A DNA stretch of 64,000 nt from Paenibacillus sp. ACRRY. GTDB taxonomy: Bacteria > Bacillota > Bacilli > Paenibacillales > Paenibacillaceae. A model generated the notes under the pieces. It made no database searches and was not told where the DNA came from. It was given only the letters and a program-made list of their open reading frames with translations. A program made the translations under genes and the position numbers. Location: the NCBI RefSeq assembly GCF_022346995.1, contig NZ_JAKRNM010000002.1, positions 124,001 through 188,000 on the forward strand. Direction: 5' to 3'. Positions within the stretch are counted from its first letter, which is position 1. Every line of letters begins with the position of its first letter. Positions 36,763 to 44,842 of the stretch are shown piece after piece.

Positions 36763-37245
36763 ATGAAGACCAAGAATATCATTATTGTTGTTTCCATAGT
36801 ATTCAATATCATCTTGATCACGTATGTTTTTTGGAGGGAAAGTCACCTGAGGGAAATCTATTCGGGTTTATCCATTGGACTTCAGGGCGATTTAGTGCAA
36901 TTGGAGAGTACAATTGACTATCAAATGAATAATAAGTGGAACGACGAAAATACGGTTCTTGAGAAGATTGAGGATGTTACAGAAGGTATCAACCAACTAA
37001 TGGTTACAGGTAAGAATGCTGGAATGATTACGGAATCGCAAGAAAATGACTTATGGACATTATATAGGTATTTTGCTAACTTTCCCACATTTACAGGATT
37101 TCCAAATACCAAATTGGACAATGATGAAATTAGCAAGCTAATCCAATTAAGAAATGATCTAAGGTCAGCAGGTTGGGGGACAAATGTAGGATATAGTAGT
37201 GACTGGGAGAGTTTTTCAATGAAAGTAAAAGACTTAACGAATTAA
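36763..37245 (+). CDS. Hypothetical protein with N-terminal membrane anchor
   Basis: 160 residues. One hydrophobic helix (IIIVVSIVFNIILITYVFW) is followed by a helical, polar outer domain: LREIYSGLSIGLQGDLVQLESTI, VTEGINQLMVTGKNAGMI and KLIQLRNDLRSAGW. AGGGGAA precedes the ATG. The family is not recognised. It is on the same strand as and 59 bp before the tiny membrane protein at 37304. Confidence 0.65.
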   Translation: MKTKNIIIVVSIVFNIILITYVFWRESHLREIYSGLSIGLQGDLVQLESTIDYQMNNKWNDENTVLEKIEDVTEGINQLMVTGKNAGMITESQENDLWTLYRYFANFPTFTGFPNTKLDNDEISKLIQLRNDLRSAGWGTNVGYSSDWESFSMKVKDLTN

Positions 37246-37303
37246 TTATCTACTGCATTCATTAACCGTTCTATTGACGATAATTCATTTTGGAGGGAGT
37301 CCA

Positions 37304-37471
37304 TTGCTCTATCTCATTATAGTCATTGTTATTGGTTTTGCGGGCATAATTAGTAATCAATACGCAGGGTTGAGGAGAATGGAATCGTTACAAAAATCAT
37401 TGGATGAACTGAATCATCAGCTGCGAGAAGTTGGACAGATCCAATCTGCCAATCGGGTTGAAAAGGAGTGA
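37304..37471 (+). CDS. Small membrane protein with coiled-coil tail
   Basis: 55 residues from a TTG start with GGAGG 7 nt upstream; an earlier in-frame TTG at 37274 lacks a ribosome site. One membrane helix (YLIIVIVIGFAGIIS) is followed by a heptad-like stretch MESLQKSLDELNHQLREVGQIQ. The stop codon lies within the ribosome site of the next gene, so the two are coupled. Function unknown. Confidence 0.55.
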   Translation: MLYLIIVIVIGFAGIISNQYAGLRRMESLQKSLDELNHQLREVGQIQSANRVEKE

Positions 37472-37474
37472 ATA

Positions 37475-37900
37475 ATGATGTACAAGCAAAAAACAAAAGA
37501 AACAGACAATAGTGTTATTGAGTTTATTGAAAGCGTGGACCATCCAAAGAAACGTGAGGATGCTTATACGTTGTTGGATATTTTTGCTGAAACGACAGGT
37601 TATGAAGCCAAGATGTGGGGACCGAGCATTATTGGATTTGGTGCGTATCATTATAAGTATGATTCTGGACACGAAGGCGATGCCCCGCTGGTAGGTTTCT
37701 CTCCACGAAAAGCAAAAATCAGTTTGTATTTTGCGACCGGAGATACAGAACGAGAAACACTTTTAAAGGACCTGGGGAAACATACGACAGGAAAAGCATG
37801 CGTGTATATTAATAAAGTCGCAGACATTCATGTGGACATTTTGAAAGCTCTAATAAACCAGTCGGTTAATTTCTTACAGGAGACCTACCCGAATCCGTAG
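37475..37900 (+). CDS. DUF1801 (YdhG/YjhG-like) protein
   Basis: 141 residues. EFIESVDHPKKREDAYTLLDIFAETTGYEAKMWGPSIIGFGAYHYKY is the DUF1801 opening (the W-G-P-S-I-I-G-F-G block is diagnostic), and GFSPRKAKISLYF and LGKHTTGKACVYINKVADI follow as expected. A soluble fold of unknown role, common in Bacillales accessory regions. AAAAGGAG precedes the start. Confidence 0.8.
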   Translation: MMYKQKTKETDNSVIEFIESVDHPKKREDAYTLLDIFAETTGYEAKMWGPSIIGFGAYHYKYDSGHEGDAPLVGFSPRKAKISLYFATGDTERETLLKDLGKHTTGKACVYINKVADIHVDILKALINQSVNFLQETYPNP

Positions 37901-37954
37901 CTATACTTCATGAAGTGATCTGTTATGCTGCTATGAACAAGGCAAGGAGGAATA

Positions 37955-38488
37955 ATGAATATGTTGCATGACCTGCAAGGCCAAGCCGATATGTCACCTG
38001 TAGTGGGGATGTTATATTCAGCGGTGAGAGAGAACAGCCAGCGACTTCAAACCATTACAGAAGGAATGTCACAGGAGGAAGTAGACTACAAGGGACCCGA
38101 TCATAACCACAATAGTACGGCTCAATTAATAAAACATATCCTATATGTTGATCTAAACTGGGTTTACAGGATCAAAGGAGTAGCGCTGCCCCAGTCATTG
38201 AGAGAACAATACGGCCCGATGATCGAAGAAAACAATAAACTTCCCATGGTAAGTGGTGTGTCAAGGGACACACTTATCTCTCAATACGAAGGAGTATTAT
38301 CCGCCTTAACAGAGACATGTACACAATTAACAGATGCTGATTTGGACCGTGTTGTTACTTTTGGACATGACCATGACAAACAAGCCACACTACGCTGGGG
38401 AATATGGCATATGGCCGACCATAATCGTTACCATCAAGCTCATATTAATCAACTAAGAAAGTGGTTTAAGGGGAAAGAACTTAAATGA
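37955..38488 (+). CDS. DinB-family protein
   Basis: 177 residues, helical. SMAQLI-like first helix NHNSTAQLIKHILYVDLNWVYRIKG carries the first His, and RWGIWHMADHNRYHQAHINQLRKW the other two (H-M-A-D-H-x4-H). This is the third DinB-fold gene in the array, distinct in sequence from those at 33419 and 36201. AAGGAGG precedes the ATG. Function unknown. Confidence 0.8.
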   Translation: MNMLHDLQGQADMSPVVGMLYSAVRENSQRLQTITEGMSQEEVDYKGPDHNHNSTAQLIKHILYVDLNWVYRIKGVALPQSLREQYGPMIEENNKLPMVSGVSRDTLISQYEGVLSALTETCTQLTDADLDRVVTFGHDHDKQATLRWGIWHMADHNRYHQAHINQLRKWFKGKELK

Positions 38489-38583
38489 TACCAATTTCTA
38501 TTGAAGCTATTGATAAACGTAATTGGGAAGAAGCACTTTCAATTTCATTACGTGAATCTCAAGAAATACTCGATAATGAGTAA
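38485..38583 (+). pseudogene. N-terminal fragment resembling a GNAT acetyltransferase
   Basis: A 32-residue frame overlapping the preceding stop by ATGA reads IPISIEAIDKRNWEEALSIS then LRESQEIL before a stop. This resembles the first strand and helix of BltD/SpeG-type acetyltransferases, whose remaining 120 residues are missing. It looks like the relic of a deleted acetyltransferase; a true 32-residue protein is less likely. Confidence 0.4.
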
Positions 38584-38651
38584 CAAAAGCGTGATAGAGT
38601 TTGTTATTTATGATATAGCCAATACATATTGAAACGAGGTTGAGGTTCTGT

Positions 38652-39197
38652 ATGGAAGAGCAATGGAGAATTGCTACGTATGATTCGGCATGGAGGTCGA
38701 TGTTTCTAGAGACAGGACTCCGATTAAGAGAGGCATTAGGAGAAAAGGCTCTTCGCATCGACCACGTCGGATCAACTTCTATCGCTCGTTTAGATGCCAA
38801 ACCCATCATAGACATTCAAATTTCCGTTTTGCATCTCGAAAACTTACGGAGCATCCAGCTTGAAATTGAAAAGGTAGGCTTTGTGTTTAGGGAGGATAAT
38901 CCGGATCAGAGTAAAAGATACTTCCGCGAAGCACCTGGGAATAGACGAACGCATGTACACGTTAGGCAAGCAGGAAGTTTCTCTGAACAGATGACATTGC
39001 TGTTTAGGGATTATTTACGAGAACATCCACTGGATTGCCTGAAGTATGCGGAGGAAAAACACAGGCTTATGAGTTTATACAAGGAACAACGTTCGAAGTA
39101 TGTGGAGGGTAAAGCGCCTGTAGTGTGGGAGATATTGCAGAAGGCCCATCTATGGTCTCAGGAAGTAGGGTGGAATCCGACGGATTCGGACGTATAA
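38652..39197 (+). CDS. GrpB/UPF0157 family protein (nucleotidyltransferase-like fold)
   Basis: 181 residues. RIDHVGSTSIARLDAKPIIDIQISV is the GrpB signature (HVGSTSV-x-GL-x-AKPIIDI), followed by NRRTHVHVRQAGS and LFRDYLREHPLDCLKYAEEKHRLM, the usual C-terminal helix. The family has a nucleotidyltransferase-like fold; some members act on CoA or GTP, but the role of stand-alone GrpB proteins is uncertain. The start at 38652 follows GAGG at 6 nt. Confidence 0.88.
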   Translation: MEEQWRIATYDSAWRSMFLETGLRLREALGEKALRIDHVGSTSIARLDAKPIIDIQISVLHLENLRSIQLEIEKVGFVFREDNPDQSKRYFREAPGNRRTHVHVRQAGSFSEQMTLLFRDYLREHPLDCLKYAEEKHRLMSLYKEQRSKYVEGKAPVVWEILQKAHLWSQEVGWNPTDSDV

Positions 39198-39244
39198 GTA
39201 CCTTGGATTAATTGTGGATACTTGTATTGGAGTGGTGAAATGAA

Positions 39245-39667
39245 ATGAACCTGGGTAGAAAGTTGTTAACTTCACTTTTAACCATAATCATTTTTACTAT
39301 AGCTGCGAGCTTGTTATCCATGAGTGAAACCTATGGTTTTGGTTTTTATTTTGCTGTGTACCCTATATATGCAGCTCCGTTGATCTTTTTGATAGGGGTA
39401 CCTTTGTCAGTATTAGTAGACTTCTTGGTGAACAAAATCAGATTTACTAATCATGTACTCTACCTAATTGTAAAATTACTGAGTTACGCGTGCGCTGGGT
39501 TCGTCGGCATGTACATATTTTATCTGGTCATGGGTGCTGGGGAAGATATTTTGAGGTACAGAGAAACCATTATCTTAACCTTGTTTGGTATACTTGCAGC
39601 TATGATCTTTGTACTGATTGATCTTGGGTTGGAGGCTCTCTTCAGGGCTCGCAAAAAGCAGCTATAG
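39245..39667 (+). CDS. Four-helix membrane protein of unknown function
   Basis: 140 residues with four membrane helices: LLTSLLTIIIFTIAASLL, FYFAVYPIYAAPLIFLIGVPLS, LIVKLLSYACAGFVGMYIFYLV and ETIILTLFGILAAMIFVLIDLG. The end is basic (RARKKQL), probably inside. No catalytic motif is seen and the family is not recognised. Preceded by GGAG at a long distance. Confidence 0.65.
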   Translation: MNLGRKLLTSLLTIIIFTIAASLLSMSETYGFGFYFAVYPIYAAPLIFLIGVPLSVLVDFLVNKIRFTNHVLYLIVKLLSYACAGFVGMYIFYLVMGAGEDILRYRETIILTLFGILAAMIFVLIDLGLEALFRARKKQL

Positions 39668-39710
39668 TTTAGCGCAGTATTTAGGAATTGATCCATTTTA
39701 TAAAAGGGTG

Positions 39711-40187
39711 ATGTATGTGATATCTTACCGAAGGTTGGAACCACAGGATCCGGAATTGGTTAAGCGATTAATGGAGGAACATGCGCTGCAGTTTCCCGCT
39801 TTTATCATTAACCTTTATCCAGAACGTTGGGCGAGCTATTTCAATCATTCCAGTAATTCGGAATACTGGGTTGCAGTTGAGAGGAATCAGATTGTAGGAC
39901 ATGCCGGGTTTATGTATAACAATGATGAAAAATTGTATGAAATCGTAGGGGTTGTTGTATCACTCAGGCATCTGAGAAAGGGAATTGGGAAAACTCTTCT
40001 GGATCATGTATGTGAAGCGATTCAAGAAAAAGGAGTAACTGAAGTTATGCTGCACACCCTCGGCCATCCTGATAATGAAGACACATTAGTATTTTATAAA
40101 TCGATTGGTTACTCGGTATCGAAGTTTGAGAAGGATTATTTTCAAGCAGGGTATTCGCGCGTTACGTTCAGGAAGAGTTTGAATTAA
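39711..40187 (+). CDS. GNAT-family N-acetyltransferase
   Basis: 158 residues. YWVAVERNQIVGHAGFMYN leads to IVGVVVSLRHLRKGIGKTLLDHVCEAI (motif A, loop LRKGIG) and VMLHTLGHPDNEDTLVFYKSIGYSVSKF (motif B). The ATG at 39711 or the GTG at 39717 is the likely start, with AAAAGGG upstream; the frame is open further up but without a ribosome site. Substrate unknown. Confidence 0.8.
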   Translation: MYVISYRRLEPQDPELVKRLMEEHALQFPAFIINLYPERWASYFNHSSNSEYWVAVERNQIVGHAGFMYNNDEKLYEIVGVVVSLRHLRKGIGKTLLDHVCEAIQEKGVTEVMLHTLGHPDNEDTLVFYKSIGYSVSKFEKDYFQAGYSRVTFRKSLN

Positions 40188-40193
40188 TAGAAA

Positions 40194-40273
40194 ATATGTA
40201 ATCGATCAGAAGGATTGGGAAGACTTCTTTGATAACAAGCTGCAAGGAACGTTTTTTCGGAGAAGAGCCAGAT
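40194..40273 (+). pseudogene. Possible C-terminal gene remnant
   Basis: A frame without start codon reads KYVIDQKDWEDFF then DNKLQGTFFRRRAR and a stop at 40273. It is bounded upstream by a TGA inside the acetyltransferase end. It may be the tail of a lost gene; the composition is protein-like but the length gives little support. Confidence 0.2.
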
Positions 40274-40290
40274 GAGTGGGGGGAGATCGC

Positions 40291-40575
40291 TTGAACATTA
40301 ATTATAGAATACTAAACCTTTCCGCTTGGCTTGCCACGTTAGCTGTCGTGCTTATACCTGGAACAGCATACACGGAAGATACACCGAGGACGGAGTATGG
40401 TTTCCCAATTCGGTTTTACACGGAATATCACCATGCCAGTCCCCATGACACAATCTGGTTTCTTTCAGGTGTCAATATCCAAGTGCTTTCCTATTTGTTT
40501 AATGTTCTACTTATTTATGCCGCAATTCATGTTTTCCTTTCTATAAAAAAGAGAATAACTCGTTCAAAAGAGTAG
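40291..40575 (+). CDS. Small membrane or exported protein
   Basis: 94 residues from a TTG start with GGGGGAGA 7 nt upstream. A first hydrophobic segment (SAWLATLAVVLIPGTAYT) may be a signal or a helix; a polar, aromatic loop (RTEYGFPIRFYTEYHHASPHD) follows, then a second helix (QVLSYLFNVLLIYAAIHVFLSI) and a basic tail. The loop would lie outside the cell. Not recognised. It is followed directly by a terminator. Confidence 0.6.
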   Translation: MNINYRILNLSAWLATLAVVLIPGTAYTEDTPRTEYGFPIRFYTEYHHASPHDTIWFLSGVNIQVLSYLFNVLLIYAAIHVFLSIKKRITRSKE

Positions 40576-40605
40576 AGAGCCGCAAGCATGCGGTTCTCTT
40601 GGTTT
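40575..40605 (+). terminator. Terminator inside the accessory array
   Basis: A 10-bp stem GAGAGCCGCA/TGCGGTTCTC with loop AGCA, then TTGGTTTTT. It is the first clear terminator I see after the one at 31175, leaving a 9-kb stretch of genes without one. Confidence 0.75.
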
Positions 40606-40689
40606 TTCCATATCATGGGTTACGATAGAAGGTGAGGGCGATAATCATCAGAAAATTTGCTTGACAGGAAGGGAGAGTGGAGAAGAGAA

Positions 40690-41214
40690 ATGTTAGAAAT
40701 TAATGCGATAGAATATGAAGATAAACATGTATTACATAACCTGATGCAACTATATCGATATGATTCAAGTGAGTTCGATAGACATGAATTGACTATTCAT
40801 GGGCTATATCTATACAAGTACATTGATCATCAATGGACGGACACTTACAGGAAACCTCTAATGATCAAAGTGAATGGAGAGCTAGCAGGGTTTGCCTTAT
40901 TAATGCTGGATGTTCCGAGAGAGTTCGTGCATGTCAGTGTGGCATCCGAGACGAATATAATTAGTGATTTTTTCATTGTGCGCAAGTATAGAAAGAAAGG
41001 ATATGGTAAGCGAGCAGCGTTCCACATCTTTGATCAATTCCCTGGTGCATGGGAGATTCGGCAAACGCTAGCCAACAAGCCTGCCAATCAATTTTGGAAT
41101 CGTGTTATTGATAGCTATACGGAAGGAATGTATAGGGAGATGATTCTGAATGAGGAACGATGGACTGGACCGATCCAGGTATTTGGAGACGAGCCTAACA
41201 ATACATTGGAGTGA
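40690..41214 (+). CDS. GNAT-family N-acetyltransferase, paralogue of the gene at 33917
   Basis: 174 residues. LMQLYRYDSSEFDRHELTI, then ISDFFIVRKYRKKGYGKRAA (motif A, loop RKKGYG) and GAWEIRQTLANKPANQFWNRVIDSY (motif B). It parallels the 33917 protein block by block, with a longer C-terminus. The ATG at 40690 follows GGAGAAGAG. Its stop overlaps the region just before the next acetyltransferase start. Confidence 0.85.
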   Translation: MLEINAIEYEDKHVLHNLMQLYRYDSSEFDRHELTIHGLYLYKYIDHQWTDTYRKPLMIKVNGELAGFALLMLDVPREFVHVSVASETNIISDFFIVRKYRKKGYGKRAAFHIFDQFPGAWEIRQTLANKPANQFWNRVIDSYTEGMYREMILNEERWTGPIQVFGDEPNNTLE

Positions 41215-41219
41215 TTAAT

Positions 41220-41756
41220 ATGCAGCAGCTTCCAGCAGAATGGAAGTCAGAACGACTCATTATCTCGGATGTGGAGGAATACGAAATCCCCGAGATCCAG
41301 TCCATTTGTGAAACAAGCCGTTACTTACAACAATGGGACGGACGGGAGTATGAACCGGATTATGTGAAGAAATGTGTTAAAGAAGGCAATCTTCCTCCGG
41401 GAGGAAAGTTGGAAAATTATCGGATTCAATCGATACGTACAGCTGAAGAGAATCGAAAAATCGGTCTATTGAGTATGTACCACGGTTACCCTTCTGAGGA
41501 TTCCGTATATCTTGAATTTTTATATATCCAAAGTGAAATTCAGAAGCAAGGATATGGACAGGAAATGATTCAAGCACTGAGCCTCTACCTTTCCTCACTC
41601 GGTTACAGAGAAATCAGAATCAATGTAGCGCTCAAAAACTGGCCAGCATTACGATTCTGGATTAAATCCGGATTCAATCAGATTAGCGGAATTTACGGGG
41701 ATCTTGAGCATTCGGATACTGCGTTTGCCAACACAGAATTAATCAAAACACTCTAG
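41220..41756 (+). CDS. GNAT-family N-acetyltransferase
   Basis: 178 residues of the RimJ/RimL-like type (Acetyltransf_3): SERLIISDVEEYEIPEIQSI at the start, YRIQSIRTAEENRKIGLLSMY, then VYLEFLYIQSEIQKQGYGQEMIQAL (motif A, loop QKQGYG) and IRINVALKNWPALRFWIKSGF (motif B with the conserved N and W). The ATG at 41220 lies 5 nt after the previous stop, with TTGGAG before it, so the two are translationally close. Substrate unknown. Confidence 0.85.
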   Translation: MQQLPAEWKSERLIISDVEEYEIPEIQSICETSRYLQQWDGREYEPDYVKKCVKEGNLPPGGKLENYRIQSIRTAEENRKIGLLSMYHGYPSEDSVYLEFLYIQSEIQKQGYGQEMIQALSLYLSSLGYREIRINVALKNWPALRFWIKSGFNQISGIYGDLEHSDTAFANTELIKTL

Positions 41757-41783
41757 GAATGCAACAGGAAAAGGGGGATGGGG

Positions 41784-42263
41784 ATGGAAACTTTTTTTCG
41801 TTATAACTGGATGGTGCGTGAACAGTGGTATGCATGGTGTGAGGACTTACCGCTTGAAGAGTTGCTGCGACCTCGTACAGGCGGGGTAGGGAGCATCTTG
41901 CAGACGTTTTTTCACATCATTGATGTGGAGTGGAGCTGGCTTCAGATTCTGCAAGGTAAGCCGGATGGAGCGGAAGATTTTGAACATTACAAGAGCCTTG
42001 AAGCGGTGCGACAATTCGATCGCAAATTGCGTCCTGATGTAGAAGCATTTGTTTTGGCTTGGGACACAAACATGGAAAAGAGAGCTCATATCGATCATCT
42101 ATCGAATGGCAAAGTCGTAATTGATTCATGGGGAGAAGTGATGCGTCACGTCATCGCTCATGAGATTCACCATATGGGACAATTGTCGGTATGGGCCAGA
42201 GAATTGGGCAAGGAGCCGGTGTCCGCCAATGTGATTGGTAAAGGCTTGATTATTCCTGACTGA
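41784..42263 (+). CDS. DinB-family protein
   Basis: 159 residues, helical. VGSILQTFFHIIDVEWSWLQILQG has the first His, and WGEVMRHVIAHEIHHMGQLSVWAREL the classic H-E-x-H-H-x-G-Q end motif of DinB. ATG at 41784 lies 6 nt after AAAAGGGGG; an ATG at 41778 overlaps that site. The fourth DinB-fold protein of the array and the closest to canonical DinB. Function unknown. Confidence 0.88.
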   Translation: METFFRYNWMVREQWYAWCEDLPLEELLRPRTGGVGSILQTFFHIIDVEWSWLQILQGKPDGAEDFEHYKSLEAVRQFDRKLRPDVEAFVLAWDTNMEKRAHIDHLSNGKVVIDSWGEVMRHVIAHEIHHMGQLSVWARELGKEPVSANVIGKGLIIPD

Positions 42264-42354
42264 CCGCATCGGGTATACCCGTGACTAGCTGAAAAAAGAT
42301 GAGAACGATCATTTGTTACTGGGGGTAAGGCCATGTGCAGAAGAGGAGGAAGTA

Positions 42355-43224
42355 ATGACCATCGAACTTAGTCGTATGAATTGGATCCAATTGGATGAAC
42401 GTCTAAAACTTATGGTGAAAGGGGGATATGAGGTCATTCCTTTGTCTCCTGGACTGGAAGCAGATGTGATGAAAATCGTTCTAGATGATAAGCCGTATGT
42501 TCTGAAGATATGGAACAAGGATTCAAAACCGAACGTCGGCAACCAATACAGGCTGTTGTCCAAACTTCTCCGTAATGGAATCCATGTCTCCACACCTTAC
42601 GGCTGGGGCATGGATGAGGAGCAGAATCAGGTTTTGTTAACGAGCTATGATGGCGCGGCTATTACCCAATTAACATCTTCCAAGCTGGCACATTTAGCCC
42701 AAAATTTAATGGAGGTCCATCGTTATCCGTTAAATGAATCGGGTGCAGAAGATGGAGCATACATATCCAGGTATGATTTTGTAGGTTATTTCTTTCCTTC
42801 CATAGAGCTCTATGAAGACATAAGCACCCATTTGTCGCACCTCCTTCAACGGGTCCAGCTCAGGCAGGACTGCTTAATCCATGGGGATTATAACCTGGGT
42901 AACATTCTTGAAACAGAAGACCACTATACCATTATCGACTGGACGAACGGACAGGTAGGTGATCCGAGATACGATATGGCATGGTCTGTTTTTCTCATTA
43001 CGATCTACAGTGGCGAGAATTATGGCGAGACGTATTGTGCTGAATTCAGGCGCACAGCAAGTTACTCGCTGGAGGATGAGAAAGTATTTGAGGCAATGGC
43101 TTGTCTGCGTTGGATTCTGTTAAGCCGGGTCGCCGATGTGCCCATGGGACCGAAGGTAATGCAGCGGGTGCGTGCAATTGTTCGTGAAAGTCCGTATTTG
43201 AGGGAGAGTCTGTTGCAAGCATGA
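42355..43224 (+). CDS. Aminoglycoside phosphotransferase-like (APH) kinase
   Basis: 289 residues. Kinase-like fold: LKIWNKDSKPNVGNQYRLLSKL with a lysine for ATP, the catalytic loop C-L-I-H176-G-D178-Y-N-L-G-N183, and the metal motif I-I-D195-W. This is the APH/choline kinase pattern; members phosphorylate antibiotics, sugars or choline-like compounds in the cytosol. Most chromosomal copies have unproven substrates, so antibiotic resistance should not be assumed. AGAGGAGG sits before the ATG at 42355. The stop overlaps the next start by ATGA. Confidence 0.85.
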   Translation: MTIELSRMNWIQLDERLKLMVKGGYEVIPLSPGLEADVMKIVLDDKPYVLKIWNKDSKPNVGNQYRLLSKLLRNGIHVSTPYGWGMDEEQNQVLLTSYDGAAITQLTSSKLAHLAQNLMEVHRYPLNESGAEDGAYISRYDFVGYFFPSIELYEDISTHLSHLLQRVQLRQDCLIHGDYNLGNILETEDHYTIIDWTNGQVGDPRYDMAWSVFLITIYSGENYGETYCAEFRRTASYSLEDEKVFEAMACLRWILLSRVADVPMGPKVMQRVRAIVRESPYLRESLLQA

Positions 43225-43360
43225 CAGAAACGCCCGATGGAGTTATTAGATGGTGGAGTAAGCAGGTGAAATCCGTACTTATATTTTTGCTGGAATACTA
43301 CCAACGGTAATCTTCATTCAAATCATGATTCATTATTTCTCCGCCAATGGTCATGAATAG
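43221..43360 (+). pseudogene. Frameshifted small membrane protein gene
   Basis: The ATG overlaps the kinase stop and the frame reads TETPDGVIRWWSKQVKSVLIF before ending early at 43310. One extra T in the T5 run at 43284-43288 would join it to a frame reading FAGILPTVIFIQIMIHYF then SANGHE and a stop at 43360: a 46-residue protein with one clean membrane helix. Either a real frameshift, a slippery site, or a sequencing error at the homopolymer. Confidence 0.4.
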
Positions 43361-43416
43361 CCTGTCTTAAACGATCGTTTCCTGCATACCTATGGTATAG
43401 AGGAGCGTGATAGGTC

Positions 43417-43764
43417 ATGGAACAGAAAGTGCAAACCTACTTTCAACTGAAACAGCAGCAAAAAGACATCGAGCAGCAATTGTCTGTACTACGAGATGAG
43501 ATTGTCGCGTATTGTGCGGAACAAGGGGCATACGAAACACAGGTTGGCGGTTACATGGTGAAAACGGTGCTCCAGCACCGTAAGGAATATGATGACCAGA
43601 AGCTGTATGCCGCACTGCCTGATCCGGAAATTTGGCGACTGCTATCCAAGGTAGACAGTCATAAGCTGAAAAGCCTGATTAAGCTGAACGTGCTTTCCGA
43701 AGAGCAGGTCAGTCCTGCCTGTACCGTAAAACAGGTTACACTGTTGCAGGTGGACAAGCTATAG
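43417..43764 (+). CDS. Hypothetical protein with N-terminal coiled coil
   Basis: 115 residues. The first 35 form a heptad helix (KVQTYFQLKQQQKDIEQQLS), then a short beta segment YETQVGGYMVKTVLQHRKEYD and a helical part LYAALPDPEIWRLLSKVDSHKLKSLIKL. The layout recalls small phage-derived DNA-associated proteins (for example Gam- or Kil-like), but I cannot assign a family. AGGAG lies 11 nt before the ATG. Last gene of the array. Confidence 0.6.
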   Translation: MEQKVQTYFQLKQQQKDIEQQLSVLRDEIVAYCAEQGAYETQVGGYMVKTVLQHRKEYDDQKLYAALPDPEIWRLLSKVDSHKLKSLIKLNVLSEEQVSPACTVKQVTLLQVDKL

Positions 43765-43852
43765 CTTTAGCCCCTTTTAGTCCACAAAACTTACATGAAG
43801 GATGTACGAGCTGTTCCTTGGTTGGAACACATTATAAACATAAAATAAAAAA

Positions 43853-43912
43853 CAGGCATGCATTTACCTTAGGGCGTTCTGAACGTCTCCCCGAGTGTAA
43901 ATGACATGCCTG
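43853..43912 (-). terminator. Strong terminator of the serine dehydratase operon
   Basis: On the minus strand CAGGCATG and CATGCCTG, extended by CATTTAC/GTAAATG, form a long stem with an inner part, followed by TTTTTTATTTT. It begins 4 nt after the sdaAA stop codon. Confidence 0.88.
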
Positions 43913-43916
43913 ATCT

Positions 43917-44792
43917 TTATTTGTGCTGCAAATCCCGTGTGATTTTGCGCCCTGTCGGGGTTTGGGCGAGGCCGCCGCCTGCCGTTTCGCGTAATGATTC
44001 AGGCATGGCTGAGCCGACCTCGAGCATGACCTGTACCACCTCATCGGAAGGGATAACACTGCGGACCCCGGCTAGTGCCATATCGGCGGCTCCGAGAGCA
44101 GTAATGGCTCCAAAACCATTCCGTACAATACACGGAATCTCGACAAGCCCGGCCACCGGATCGCAGATCAGGCCAAGGGTATTCTTCAGTGCAAGCCCAA
44201 CGGCATGGATAGCCTGGGAAGGAGAACCGCCCCGGATATCCACCAATGCCCCGGCTGCCATGCCGATCGCTGACCCCACTTCAGCCTGACATCCGCCTTC
44301 TGCACCAGAGATGAACGAATTGTTGGCAATGACATAGCCGATTGCCCCGGAGGCGAACAGGCCGTAGACCATCTGTTCATCGGTCCAGCCAAATCGCTCC
44401 TGGCTGCTGATAAATACCCCCGGAATAATGCCGCAGGAACCCGCCGTCGGTGTAGCGATAATTCGGCCCATCGAGGCATTGACCTCGGATACCGCAAGTG
44501 CGTAACTCATCGACAGACTGGCATGGTCGCCGAGCATGGACTGCCCATCTGCGCGAAAAGCCATCAATTTACGGGCGTCTCCTCCTGTTAAGCCGCTTTT
44601 GGAAGTGGTATCGGTATGAAGACCTTGATGCACGGCACTTTTCATAATTTCATAATACTCTTGCATCTGGCTGAACACGACGTCCGTGTCTTCGCCTGAT
44701 TCATGACATTGCTCTTCCAGCATGAGCTGGCCAAGAGAAAGCTTGCGGGTCTCCGCCAGTTCGGCAAGTTGTTTTAACGTTCGGAAGTTCAT
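43917..44792 (-). CDS. sdaAA: L-serine dehydratase, iron-sulfur-dependent, alpha subunit
   Basis: 291 residues, full length for the alpha subunit. With the beta subunit it deaminates L-serine to pyruvate and ammonia in the cytosol. Cysteines in conserved places for the 4Fe-4S cluster and active site are C120 (PTAGSCG), C168 (EGGCQAEVG), C210 (ICDPVAG) and C221. The segment TSKSGLTGGDA is also typical. It is the last gene of an operon with sdaAB, an M20 amidohydrolase and an MFS carrier, which suggests that serine is released from an imported compound. Confidence 0.93.
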   Translation of the reverse strand: MNFRTLKQLAELAETRKLSLGQLMLEEQCHESGEDTDVVFSQMQEYYEIMKSAVHQGLHTDTTSKSGLTGGDARKLMAFRADGQSMLGDHASLSMSYALAVSEVNASMGRIIATPTAGSCGIIPGVFISSQERFGWTDEQMVYGLFASGAIGYVIANNSFISGAEGGCQAEVGSAIGMAAGALVDIRGGSPSQAIHAVGLALKNTLGLICDPVAGLVEIPCIVRNGFGAITALGAADMALAGVRSVIPSDEVVQVMLEVGSAMPESLRETAGGGLAQTPTGRKITRDLQHK

Positions 44793-44842
44793 TGGCGTAG
44801 GCTCCTTTATCTATTAAGCGGAAATCAGTTCCAATATTCAGA

